NCBI RefSeq assembly: GCF_009299835.1
Contig: NZ_VKCZ01000019.1
Coordinates: 655,216-719,215, forward strand
From: Microlunatus speluncae
GTDB lineage: Bacteria; Actinomycetota; Actinomycetes; Propionibacteriales; Propionibacteriaceae
Reading direction: 5' to 3'
DNA: 64,000 nt
Below the pieces are notes generated by a model. The model searched no databases. It saw only the letters and a program-made list of their open reading frames with translations, and had not been told where the DNA came from. Positions 57,182-64,000 of this stretch are shown here, piece by piece. The position numbers and the translations under genes were made by a program. The number at the start of each line of letters is the position of its first letter. Positions within the stretch are counted from its first letter, which is position 1.

Positions 57182-58867
57182 TCAGCGGGCGGCTAGTTGC
57201 TTCTCCAGGTCGGCCTTGATCTGATCACCGCCACGCTTGTGCCACTCGGCCTTGAACGCGGCGAAGTCGGACATCGGGCGGCGGCCGGAGACGATCTGGT
57301 TGATGTAGTCGTCGCTGATCTTCTCCAGCACGCCGCCGAGCCGGTCGCCGACCTCGGAGGGCAGGCTGCCGATCGGGTTGTCGAAGCCGTCGGCGGCCAG
57401 CGCCTCGGCGAAGGCCAGGGCGTCGGAGAAGCCGGTCGGGGTGCCGGGGTAGTAGTAGGCGTGCGGGTACTGGGTCAGCCCGGTCAACTCGGCCTGCAGG
57501 GTCGGGTCGTCGACCGAGGTCGGCACATGATCTTTGTCGTAGTTCCAGTGCCGGCCCTCGATGCCGAACCGGTTGGCCATGTATTCCTTGGTGCCGAAGC
57601 AGGCGCTCAGGTAGTCGATGCAGCGCAGGATCGTCTCCACCCGGCCCGGCTTCTCGGCGGCCTTGGCCGAGATGCCCCAGCGGGAGAACCAGCCGGTGGT
57701 GTTGACCCACTTGCACTTCCCGCCGTCGTGGCCCGGCGGCAGCAGGGTGGCGATGCCGTCACCCTTCTCGAGCATCTTGCGGCCGTCCGAGGTTGCGGTG
57801 AACGCCCAGCCGAGGCCGCCCTTGGCGATCCCGATCTGATTCGAGTTGAACATGCCGAGGACCTTGATCTCCTGCGCGTCCAGGGCCAGCGCGTCCGGGT
57901 GATAGCCACCGGCGGCCCACAGCTCGCGGCACCAGGTGATCGCGGCCTCGTACTCCGGGGTGTCGATCCGGGCGACCAGACCGCCGTCGGTGAGTTGCCA
58001 TTCCGGGCCGACGCGGAACATCGCCAGGATGAAGGCCATGATCGATCCGGGGAAGGCGCCGATGCCGTACGGGGTCTGGCCGTTCTGCGGCGGGATCGCC
58101 TTCGGGATGTTGATCAGGAACTCGCGGAACTCCTCGGCGTTGGTCGGCGGCCCGGCCAGCCCGATCTTCTTGGCCCAGTCGCCGCGGTGGATGAAGACCG
58201 TGTCCACGGCCGGCACCGGGTTGGTGATTCCCATCACCCGGCCGTTGATCATGGTGTTCTTCCAGGCGTCCTCAGCTGTGTTGGCGGCCAGGTTGGGATA
58301 GTTCTGCATCTTGTCGCCGGCCAGGAAGTCGGTCAGATCGGCGAAGGCGCCCTGCTTCAGCGCCTTGTCGCCGATCGGGTTCGGCAGCAGGTTGGTCACG
58401 TCGGGCAGGTCTCCGCCGGCCAGCAGCGTGGCCAGTTTCGACTCGTACGCGTCAGACGGGCCCCAGACCATCTTCAGGTCCATCCCGAGCCGTTCGTTCA
58501 GGTCCTTCCAGAAGGGATTCTGGCCGACCGGCGGAGGCGGTGGCGACCAGATGATCGAAAACATCGACATCGACGTCCCGTCGCCGGGCTTCTCCGGCCA
58601 GGACGCGCGCAACGGGTCCGGGACCTTGGCGTACGCGTTCGGCAGGCCCGGGACCTGGCTCTTGATCTCTCCGTCCACCGGCGGCGCCGGGATGAACTTC
58701 GGCACCTGGCCGGTGTTGCCGCCACTGGCCGCCGGCTGCGGGGCGCCGCCCTCGCCGGTGATCGCCGAGCAGCCGGTGCCGAGCACGGCGAGCGAACCCA
58801 GCCCGGCCTGCAGTATCCGTCGCCGTCCCAGCGTCCCTCCGCCGGACGACACAATCTGATCACTCAT
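57182..58867 (-). CDS. Carbohydrate ABC transporter substrate-binding lipoprotein (LplA type)
   Basis: A 561-residue protein from ATG 58867 (GAGAGG upstream). The leader has RRRILQAGLGSLAVLGTGC, a Tat-like lipoprotein signal. The mature protein resembles large LplA/YtcQ binders: LATLLAGGDLPDVTNLLPNP, HRGDWAKKIGLAGPPTNAEE, and a C-terminal QIVSGRRPMSDFAAFKAEW. It lies with two permeases and, divergently, amino-sugar genes, so an amino-sugar-containing glycan is the likely ligand. Confidence 0.85.
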   Translation of the reverse strand: MSDQIVSSGGGTLGRRRILQAGLGSLAVLGTGCSAITGEGGAPQPAASGGNTGQVPKFIPAPPVDGEIKSQVPGLPNAYAKVPDPLRASWPEKPGDGTSMSMFSIIWSPPPPPVGQNPFWKDLNERLGMDLKMVWGPSDAYESKLATLLAGGDLPDVTNLLPNPIGDKALKQGAFADLTDFLAGDKMQNYPNLAANTAEDAWKNTMINGRVMGITNPVPAVDTVFIHRGDWAKKIGLAGPPTNAEEFREFLINIPKAIPPQNGQTPYGIGAFPGSIMAFILAMFRVGPEWQLTDGGLVARIDTPEYEAAITWCRELWAAGGYHPDALALDAQEIKVLGMFNSNQIGIAKGGLGWAFTATSDGRKMLEKGDGIATLLPPGHDGGKCKWVNTTGWFSRWGISAKAAEKPGRVETILRCIDYLSACFGTKEYMANRFGIEGRHWNYDKDHVPTSVDDPTLQAELTGLTQYPHAYYYPGTPTGFSDALAFAEALAADGFDNPIGSLPSEVGDRLGGVLEKISDDYINQIVSGRRPMSDFAAFKAEWHKRGGDQIKADLEKQLAAR

Positions 58868-58893
58868 GGTGGCCTCTCCGCGTGTGCCGGCGA

Positions 58894-59832
58894 TCATCCC
58901 TTGATCGCACCGGTCAGCACGCCCTTGGTGAAGTACTTCTGCAGGAAGGGATAGACGAGCAGGATCGGCAGCACGGCGAGCACGACGACCGCCATCTGTA
59001 CCGATTCCGGCTGGGGTGGAGTGTGGTTCGGGTCCTCGATCTGCGGCATCGGGGATCCCTGCACCACATAGAGATTGAGCACCAACTGGATCGGCCACTT
59101 GGTCGAGTCGTTGATGTAGAGCAGCGCGGTGAAGAACGTGTTCCAGTAGCCGACGGCGTAGAACAGGGCGATCACTGCGCTGACCGCCTTGGACAGCGGC
59201 AGCACGATGCTGGTGAAGATCTGCCGGTCGTTGCAGCCGTCGATCCGGGCCGCCTCGATCAGCTCCCTGGGCAACTGCAGATAGAAGTTGCGCAGCACCA
59301 CCAGGTTGAACGCGCTGATCAGGCCGGGCAGGATCATCGCCGCATACGAGTCGAGCAGGCCGAGGCTCTTGATCAACAAGAAGTTGGGGATCATGCCGGC
59401 GCCGAACAGCATGGTGAACAGCGCCAGATACAAGATCACCCGCATCCCGGGCAGGTCGGCGGTCCGGGTCAGACCGTACGCCATCATCGACGTGGCAACC
59501 ATCGAGCAGGCGGTGCCGATCACGGTCACCCCGATCGAGACCAGCAGCGCCCGGGTGACGATCCCGCCGCGCAGGATCGAGGCGTAGGCCTCCACGCTGA
59601 AGACCCGCGGCAACAGCCCGCCGAAGTCCACCTCGGCCGAGTCCGCCAGGGACACGGCGATCACGTTCAGGAACGGATAGAGCATCAGCACGGTGATCGC
59701 GACGATGACGATGATCTTGAGCGCCTGGACGATCGCCGGCGGCTTGCCGACCCAGATCGGCCGGGTCTCCTTGATCCGGGGGCGTCTGGTCCTGATCTTG
59801 GACGGGCTCAGCACCTCGGTGACTCCGGCCAT
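58894..59832 (-). CDS. Carbohydrate ABC transporter permease (LplC/YtcP type)
   Basis: A 312-residue membrane protein from ATG 59832, which shares its A with the preceding stop (TGATG). Features are MLYPFLNVIAVSLADSAEVD, NFLLIKSLGLLDSYAAMILP, EAARIDGCNDRQIFTSIVLP and the family tail FLQKYFTKGVLTGAIKG. It forms the channel with the LplB-like permease. No ATPase gene is adjacent. Confidence 0.85.
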   Translation of the reverse strand: MAGVTEVLSPSKIRTRRPRIKETRPIWVGKPPAIVQALKIIVIVAITVLMLYPFLNVIAVSLADSAEVDFGGLLPRVFSVEAYASILRGGIVTRALLVSIGVTVIGTACSMVATSMMAYGLTRTADLPGMRVILYLALFTMLFGAGMIPNFLLIKSLGLLDSYAAMILPGLISAFNLVVLRNFYLQLPRELIEAARIDGCNDRQIFTSIVLPLSKAVSAVIALFYAVGYWNTFFTALLYINDSTKWPIQLVLNLYVVQGSPMPQIEDPNHTPPQPESVQMAVVVLAVLPILLVYPFLQKYFTKGVLTGAIKG

Positions 59833-60845
59833 CAGAACAGTCCCTCCGCGCCGAACCGCTTGGACAGGGAGTTCGCCCCGAGCACCAGCAGGGTGCCGAC
59901 CACGCCCTTGACCAGGCCGACCGCGGTGGAGAAGCCCCAGTCGCTGCCGATCACCCCGCGGAAGTAGACGAACGTGTCGAGCACCTCGGCCGCATCGGCG
60001 CCGACCGTGTTGTACTGCAGATAGATCTGCTCGAAGCCGACGGTGAGCACGTCGCCCAACCGCAAGATCAACAGCAGCAGGATCACCGGCAGCAGACCGG
60101 GCAGCGTGACGTGCACGATCCGGCGCCAGGCCCCGGCCCCGTCGACGGCCGCGCTCTCGTACAGCTCGGTCGGGATGGTGGTCAGCGCGGCGAAGAAGAT
60201 GATCGTGCCCCAGCCGGAGTCCTTCCAGATCACCTGTGAGGTGACCAACAGCTGGAAGGTCTCCGGGTTGCTCATGATGTTGACGTGGTCGAAGCCGATC
60301 CGGCCGAGCAGGTCGGACACGACGCCGGTGCCGCCGAGGATCTGCTGCCAGATCGAGATCACGATCACCCAGGAGATGAAGTGCGGCAGGTAGACGACCG
60401 ACTGCAGCCAGCGCTTCACCCGGGTGCTGATCAGCGAGTTGAGCAGCAGGGCGAGGGCGATCGGCGCCGGGAAGGCGAAGATGATCTGCAGTAGCGACAG
60501 CTGCAAGGTGTTGATCACCGCATGGCCGACGTCGGGATCGCTGATCAGCCGGGCGAAGTTCTCCAGGCCGACCCACGGGCTGTTGGCGAAGCCGAGGAAG
60601 GGCGAGTAGTCCTGGAAGGCCGCGACGTTGCCGAGCATCGGCACGTAGGCGAAGACGACGAAGAAGATCAGCCCGGGCAGCACGAACGCGTACATCCGCC
60701 AATGCCGGCGGGCCAACAGCCAGCGGCTGTGCCGGGTCCGCGATCTCGGGATCCGTTCAGCCGGCGGTTGATCGGGCGCACCGGGTCGGGCGACTCCGGA
60801 CCGCACCGGCACCCGGCGCAGCGTCCGGCTGGCATCGCTGGTCAC
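59832..60845 (-). CDS. Carbohydrate ABC transporter permease (LplB/YteP type)
   Basis: A 337-residue membrane protein from GTG 60845 (GAGGAGCG upstream). After a basic, disordered N-terminus of about 45 residues come FVLPGLIFFVVFAYVPMLGN, VGLENFARLI, YLPHFISWVIVISIWQQIL, ESAAVDGAGAWRRIVHVTLP and the end SLSKRFGAEGLF. It is the first gene of the three-gene importer operon. Confidence 0.85.
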   Translation of the reverse strand: MTSDASRTLRRVPVRSGVARPGAPDQPPAERIPRSRTRHSRWLLARRHWRMYAFVLPGLIFFVVFAYVPMLGNVAAFQDYSPFLGFANSPWVGLENFARLISDPDVGHAVINTLQLSLLQIIFAFPAPIALALLLNSLISTRVKRWLQSVVYLPHFISWVIVISIWQQILGGTGVVSDLLGRIGFDHVNIMSNPETFQLLVTSQVIWKDSGWGTIIFFAALTTIPTELYESAAVDGAGAWRRIVHVTLPGLLPVILLLLILRLGDVLTVGFEQIYLQYNTVGADAAEVLDTFVYFRGVIGSDWGFSTAVGLVKGVVGTLLVLGANSLSKRFGAEGLF

Positions 60846-60914
60846 TGACGCTCCTCGTCGCTCTGATTCGTTCCTCGGCCCATCGTCTGCCCGGCGCAAC
60901 AACGGCCACAACCG

Positions 60915-60930
60915 CCAGGTTTAGACCAGT
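60915..60930. promoter_or_regulatory. DasR-like operator (dre), site 1
   Basis: CCAGGTTTAGACCAGT matches the DasR responsive element pattern ACTGGTCTAGACCAGT at 13 of 16 positions. It lies 70 bp upstream of the importer operon. The neighbouring HutC/DasR-type GntR regulator probably binds it. Confidence 0.5.
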
Positions 60931-61050
60931 TGTGGCGCTCTCGCGCTGATCACGGGGCAGACTGGTTCAGCACAGTTGGGTAGGTTGGGCGACACTCGGC
61001 CGGACGGGAGGCTTCCGGTACGCGAGGATGGATGCCGGAAGGAGACCGCG

Positions 61051-61800
61051 GTGACGCAGGATTCGGTGACCTCGAAGGTGGATCTGGTCCGGACCCAGCT
61101 GTTGAACCTGATCGATCAGACCGAGGAGGGTACGGCGCTACCGTCCGAACGCGCTCTGGCGGAGCGATTCCAGGTGGCCCGGATGACGCTGCGCCGGGCC
61201 ATGGATGATCTTGCCTATGACGGACTGCTGGTCCGGCAGCACGGCCGCGGCGTGTTCACGGCTCGGCCGAAGGTGGCGGGCCGGCTCGCCGTCACCTCGT
61301 TCACCGAGGACACCCGGCGCCGCGGCCTCACTCCGGGGACGCGGGTCATCGCCTTCCGCAAGGGACGGGCCGATCGCAACGTGGCCCGGCAGTTGCGGAT
61401 CCCGGTCAACGACTTCGCCTACTTCTACTCCCGGCTGCGGCTGGCCGACGGCATCCCGATGGCGTTGCAGCACTGCACGCTGGTCGCGGACGCCGTGCCC
61501 GATCTGACCGAGGAGGACCTGGCCGGATCGCTGTACGAGTCGCTGGAGCGGCGCTACGGCGTCAAGATCAACGGGGCCACCGTCGACCTCGAGGCGGTCA
61601 CCCCGGATGCCCGGACCGCGGAGTTGTTGGACATCCCGATCACCCAGCCATGCATCCAATTGCGGGGTTTCGGACTGGACCAGAGCGGCCGCGTGGTGGA
61701 GATCGGACGCAGCCTGTTCCGCGGTGATCGTTACCGGCTGAGCAGCTCCTTCTCCCGGGCCGAGCCCGGTCCGCGGCGGACCGCTTCGAAGACGCAGTAG
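61051..61800 (+). CDS. HutC/DasR-type GntR transcriptional regulator
   Basis: A 249-residue regulator from GTG 61051 (GGAAGGAG upstream). The winged helix is TALPSERALAERFQVARMTL, then RRAMDDLAYDGLLVRQHGRG. The UTRA ligand domain follows (GLTPGTRVIAF, YSRLRLADGIPMALQHCTL, and RGFGLDQSGRVVEIGRSLFR). UTRA domains sense sugar phosphates such as glucosamine 6-phosphate. It lies between the divergent importer and the catabolic genes it probably controls. Confidence 0.85.
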   Translation: MTQDSVTSKVDLVRTQLLNLIDQTEEGTALPSERALAERFQVARMTLRRAMDDLAYDGLLVRQHGRGVFTARPKVAGRLAVTSFTEDTRRRGLTPGTRVIAFRKGRADRNVARQLRIPVNDFAYFYSRLRLADGIPMALQHCTLVADAVPDLTEEDLAGSLYESLERRYGVKINGATVDLEAVTPDARTAELLDIPITQPCIQLRGFGLDQSGRVVEIGRSLFRGDRYRLSSSFSRAEPGPRRTASKTQ

Positions 61801-61832
61801 CGCACCCGCGGGGACGGAGGAGCTCATGATCA

Positions 61833-61848
61833 GCTGGTCTAATCCGGA
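61833..61848. promoter_or_regulatory. DasR-like operator (dre), site 2
   Basis: GCTGGTCTAATCCGGA keeps the left half CTGGTCTA of a DasR site; 11 of 16 positions match. It lies 94 bp upstream of the kinase gene. Confidence 0.35.
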
Positions 61849-61941
61849 TCGCCGGAGTGGCTGTCGAGAGCGGTCCCGGCCGAATAACTTCGACCCGACA
61901 GTACGGAGTGCCGGGATCGGGCACCGAACCACGAGGCGGTC

Positions 61942-62916
61942 ATGACGCGCTGGATAGCGATCGACGCGGGCCAGACGACGGTCCGGGCCCGTACGTCGTG
62001 GTTGCCGGGCGTGCTGACCGCCGACGGATTCCGTGATCTTGCCGACGCTCCGGTCGCTGCCGCCCTCGGCGCCGTCCGGCCGATCCTGGCCGAGTTCGGT
62101 CTGGTGGAGCAGCCGCTGGTGGTGGCGATCGGTCACACCGGTCTGCCGGAATCCACGACAGAGCTGGAAGAACTGGCGGAGCTGGTCGCGGAGTCGCTGG
62201 GCGAGGATCCGGTCGGCGCGAGCGATTCCATGATCGACGTACGGCTGTTCCCGGACTCGGTCACCGCTCATGCCGGCGCCCTGTCCGGCCGGCCGGGGGT
62301 GGTGCTCGCAGCCGGGACCGGAGCCGTCTGTCTCGGAGTCGACCAGGACGGCCGGTCGGTCCGGGCCGACGGTGTCGGGCATTGGATCGGCGACGAGGGC
62401 AGCGCCTTCGATCTCGGTCGGTCCGGCCTGCGGTTGGCCGCGCGGCACGATGACGGCCGCGAGCCGGCACCGGCGCTGCACGAGGCGGCCCGCCACTATC
62501 TGCTCGACGAGCTCGCACTGGCGGGCGAGTTCGGTCCGGCGTTGCGCCGGCTGTGCTGGGTGCCGGACCGGGTCCGGCTGACCGCGGCGTTCGCTCGCCA
62601 GGTGATCGACTGCCACCGGGCCGGTGATCAATCCGCCGGCCGGTTGTTGGACCGGGCCGGCGCCGCGCTGGCCGAGACCGTCAGCGCGTGCTGTGCTCGG
62701 ATCGATCCGCCGCCGGCGGAACGCCGGATCGCCTGCGTCGGTGGGATGTTCACCGCTGGCGACGACCTGCTGCGCCCGTTGTCCGCCGCGCTGGACCTGC
62801 CCGACTGGCAACTCGTGCCGGCCGCCGGCACGGTGCTGGACGGAGTCGTCCGGCTGGCCCAGGAAACGAACGGAATCCACTCCTCGCTCGGCCACCTTCG
62901 GAAGGGACCCCGATGA
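61942..62916 (+). CDS. BadF/BadG-type ATPase, probable amino-sugar kinase
   Basis: A 324-residue sugar-kinase-like protein: IDAGQTTVRAR (phosphate 1 motif), GVVLAAGTGAVCLG, and VGHWIGDEGSAFDLGRSGLR (phosphate 2/adenosine region). Relatives include N-acetylglucosamine kinase and BadF. Because its stop overlaps the start of a NanE epimerase, it probably phosphorylates N-acetylmannosamine or another N-acetylhexosamine. A metal site of the ROK type is absent. Confidence 0.75.
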   Translation: MTRWIAIDAGQTTVRARTSWLPGVLTADGFRDLADAPVAAALGAVRPILAEFGLVEQPLVVAIGHTGLPESTTELEELAELVAESLGEDPVGASDSMIDVRLFPDSVTAHAGALSGRPGVVLAAGTGAVCLGVDQDGRSVRADGVGHWIGDEGSAFDLGRSGLRLAARHDDGREPAPALHEAARHYLLDELALAGEFGPALRRLCWVPDRVRLTAAFARQVIDCHRAGDQSAGRLLDRAGAALAETVSACCARIDPPPAERRIACVGGMFTAGDDLLRPLSAALDLPDWQLVPAAGTVLDGVVRLAQETNGIHSSLGHLRKGPR

Positions 62917-63668
62917 ACGCCTCGGAACGAATCCGCGCCACGTCGCTCAACGGTGCAACCGCACCGCGGATCCGCTCGTTCACTGATCAGATTCCGCGGA
63001 ACGGCTTGATCGTTTCCTGCCAGGCGACGCCGGGATCGCCGCTGCGGGAGTCGATGATCATGGCCCTGATGGCCGAGTCGGCCGAGCTCGGTGGCGCCGC
63101 CGGAGTGCGGGCCAACGGCGCCGCCGACGTCGCGCTGATCAGCTCCCGGGTCGCGCTGCCGCTGATCGGGATCAACAAGCTGGGCGACCCGGACGACGTG
63201 TTCATCACGCCGACGGCCGAAGCGGCGCTGGAGGTGGTCGAGGCCGGCGCGACGATCATCGCGCTGGACGGGACCGAACGGCGCCGCCCCGACGGCACCG
63301 CTCTGGCCGAGCAGATCGCCCAGATCCGGGAACGGTCCGAGGTGCCGATCATGGCCGACGTGGACACGGTCGATGCCGGCCTGGCCGCCCGTCGCGCGGG
63401 CGCGGACGTGGTCGCCTCGACCCTGTCCGGCTACACCGATGGGTCCGGCCCCGGTGGCCCGGGCCCGGACCTGGAACTCGTCTCCGCCCTGGCCGCCGCG
63501 CTGGACTGCCCGATCGTCGCCGAGGGCCGGATCCGGGACGAGTCCGAGGCCCTGGCCGCCCTGGCCGCCGGCGCGTACGCGGTCGTCGTCGGCAGCGCGA
63601 TCACCAACCCCGTCCTGACCACCCGCCGCTTCGTCGACCGCCTCGACACCTTCGCCAAAACCACCTGA
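62913..63668 (+). CDS. nanE: N-acetylmannosamine-6-phosphate 2-epimerase
   Basis: A 251-residue TIM-barrel protein with NanE hallmarks: NGLIVSCQATPGSPLRESMI, ALPLIGINKLGDPDDVFITPT (with the catalytic lysine), IIALDGTERRRPDG, DVDTVDAGLAARRAGADVV, STLSGYTDGS and PIVAEGRIR. It converts ManNAc 6-phosphate to GlcNAc 6-phosphate in the cytoplasm. Coupled by ATGA to the kinase. NagA and NagB are not in this window. Confidence 0.85.
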   Translation: MNASERIRATSLNGATAPRIRSFTDQIPRNGLIVSCQATPGSPLRESMIMALMAESAELGGAAGVRANGAADVALISSRVALPLIGINKLGDPDDVFITPTAEAALEVVEAGATIIALDGTERRRPDGTALAEQIAQIRERSEVPIMADVDTVDAGLAARRAGADVVASTLSGYTDGSGPGGPGPDLELVSALAAALDCPIVAEGRIRDESEALAALAAGAYAVVVGSAITNPVLTTRRFVDRLDTFAKTT

Positions 63669-63677
63669 CCCCGAAGT

Positions 63678-63703
63678 GTTCGTTCCCTGAGCCTGTCGAA
63701 GGG
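63678..63703 (+). repeat. Single arm of the REP-like element
   Basis: CCCTGAGCCTGTCGAAGGG and the flanking GTTCGTT are identical to the left arm at 52268. No second arm follows, so it is a half copy just past the nanE stop. Confidence 0.65.
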
Positions 63704-64000
63704 CAGGCCAGACCGCTCCGTTCTCCCGGCGGTTTCGGCCTGACGGCCGGGAAAGACGCGGCAAGGACGGGCGGGGCCGCGGTCGGTGGGGAATCGCGGC
63801 CGGGTTCCGGTCCGGGCGAGGCACGCCAGAGGTCGGCCGGAGCTGTTTCAGCTGCTGGGGGTGCTTCGGGGTCGTCGAGTGTGAACTTTTCGACCTCGAT
63901 CTTCGGGCAAATTCATACGGTCGAGACAACATTCGTGTCGAGAGCGGAGTTGTTGGCGATGGTGAAGTTGTTTCCGGTGGGGACGCGGGATCGGTTCATT
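63704..64000. other. Intergenic tail with a possible gene start at the window edge
   Basis: No gene is supported between 63704 and about 63930. A GTG at 63935 opens a frame that runs off the right edge (SRAELLAMVKLFPVGTRDRF). There is no clear ribosome site, and the fragment is too short for identification. Confidence 0.25.

Noticed and set aside
62628..63932. Minus-strand frame opposite nanE and the kinase
   Set aside because: No motif; it contains peptides derived from the REP-like arm and mirrors the coding strand.

Overview
The window is high-GC DNA with long open frames on both strands, GTG and TTG starts, tight ATGA/GTGA gene overlaps, Tat and lipoprotein exporters, LacI/ROK/GntR-controlled sugar loci and ECF sigma/RskA-type control. 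This fits an actinobacterium of the order Propionibacteriales (a soil Microlunatus-like organism is my best guess, by inference only). No rRNA, complete tRNA, CRISPR array, phage gene or transposase was found.

Layout. 1-5000: the 3' end of a DapA/NanA-type aldolase, a tRNA 3'-end-like fragment, an iron box, a siderophore-binding lipoprotein and an enterochelin-type esterase, then a divergent AraC/phytanoyl-CoA dioxygenase pair. 5000-9800: an accessory patch with a decayed MarR gene, a membrane peptide, a three-gene toxin-antitoxin-like module behind a leaderless promoter with overlapping palindromes, an ECF sigma/anti-sigma/secreted-repeat-peptide operon, a polysaccharide deacetylase and a TfoX-like protein. 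9800-13900: glutathione-independent formaldehyde dehydrogenase with an NHL protein, then a DUF899 gene and a TetR gene sharing five near-identical operators. 13900-22500: an arabinoside locus (GH51 arabinofuranosidase, Opp-type importer, LacI). 22500-25400: about 1 kb without recognisable genes, then a sortase-anchored choice-of-anchor G-like wall protein with 16 perfect six-residue repeats. 25400-33500: a second glycan locus (ROK regulator, GH2 glycosidase, YesL, LplABC-like importer). 33500-39900: small regulators and enzymes (LysR, racemase-like, DHFR-like, ArsR-SRPBCC, DHA2 efflux, VOC and YCII proteins).

39900-57100 holds two sugar systems around a FadR-type regulator. On the minus strand an Opp-type importer with a fused double ATPase sits beside an FGGY kinase. 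On the plus strand a five-gene coupled operon (MFS transporter, DhaK-DhaL kinase, TIM-like isomerase, TIM-barrel decarboxylase, 6PGDH-like oxidoisomerase) matches the known D-apionate pathway through 3-oxo-isoapionate, L-erythrulose, its 1-phosphate and D-erythrulose 4-phosphate. Its last gene, apnO-like, carries an apparent single-base deletion. Two CNNM/CBS membrane proteins and a CX5R phosphatase follow. 57100-63700 is an amino-sugar locus (LplABC-like importer, HutC-type regulator, BadF-type kinase, NanE epimerase) with two DasR-like operator matches.

The least explained structure is a set of short palindromic elements scattered through genes and gene ends: a family with ends CCGACTTGTCAGA (four copies, one inside an ABC ATPase gene, three at gene ends or in a promoter region), a REP-like family that inserts in frame into coding sequence (encoding SLSKG and PSTSSG), a 218-bp MITE-like element, and an 82-bp hairpin that contains a stop codon.
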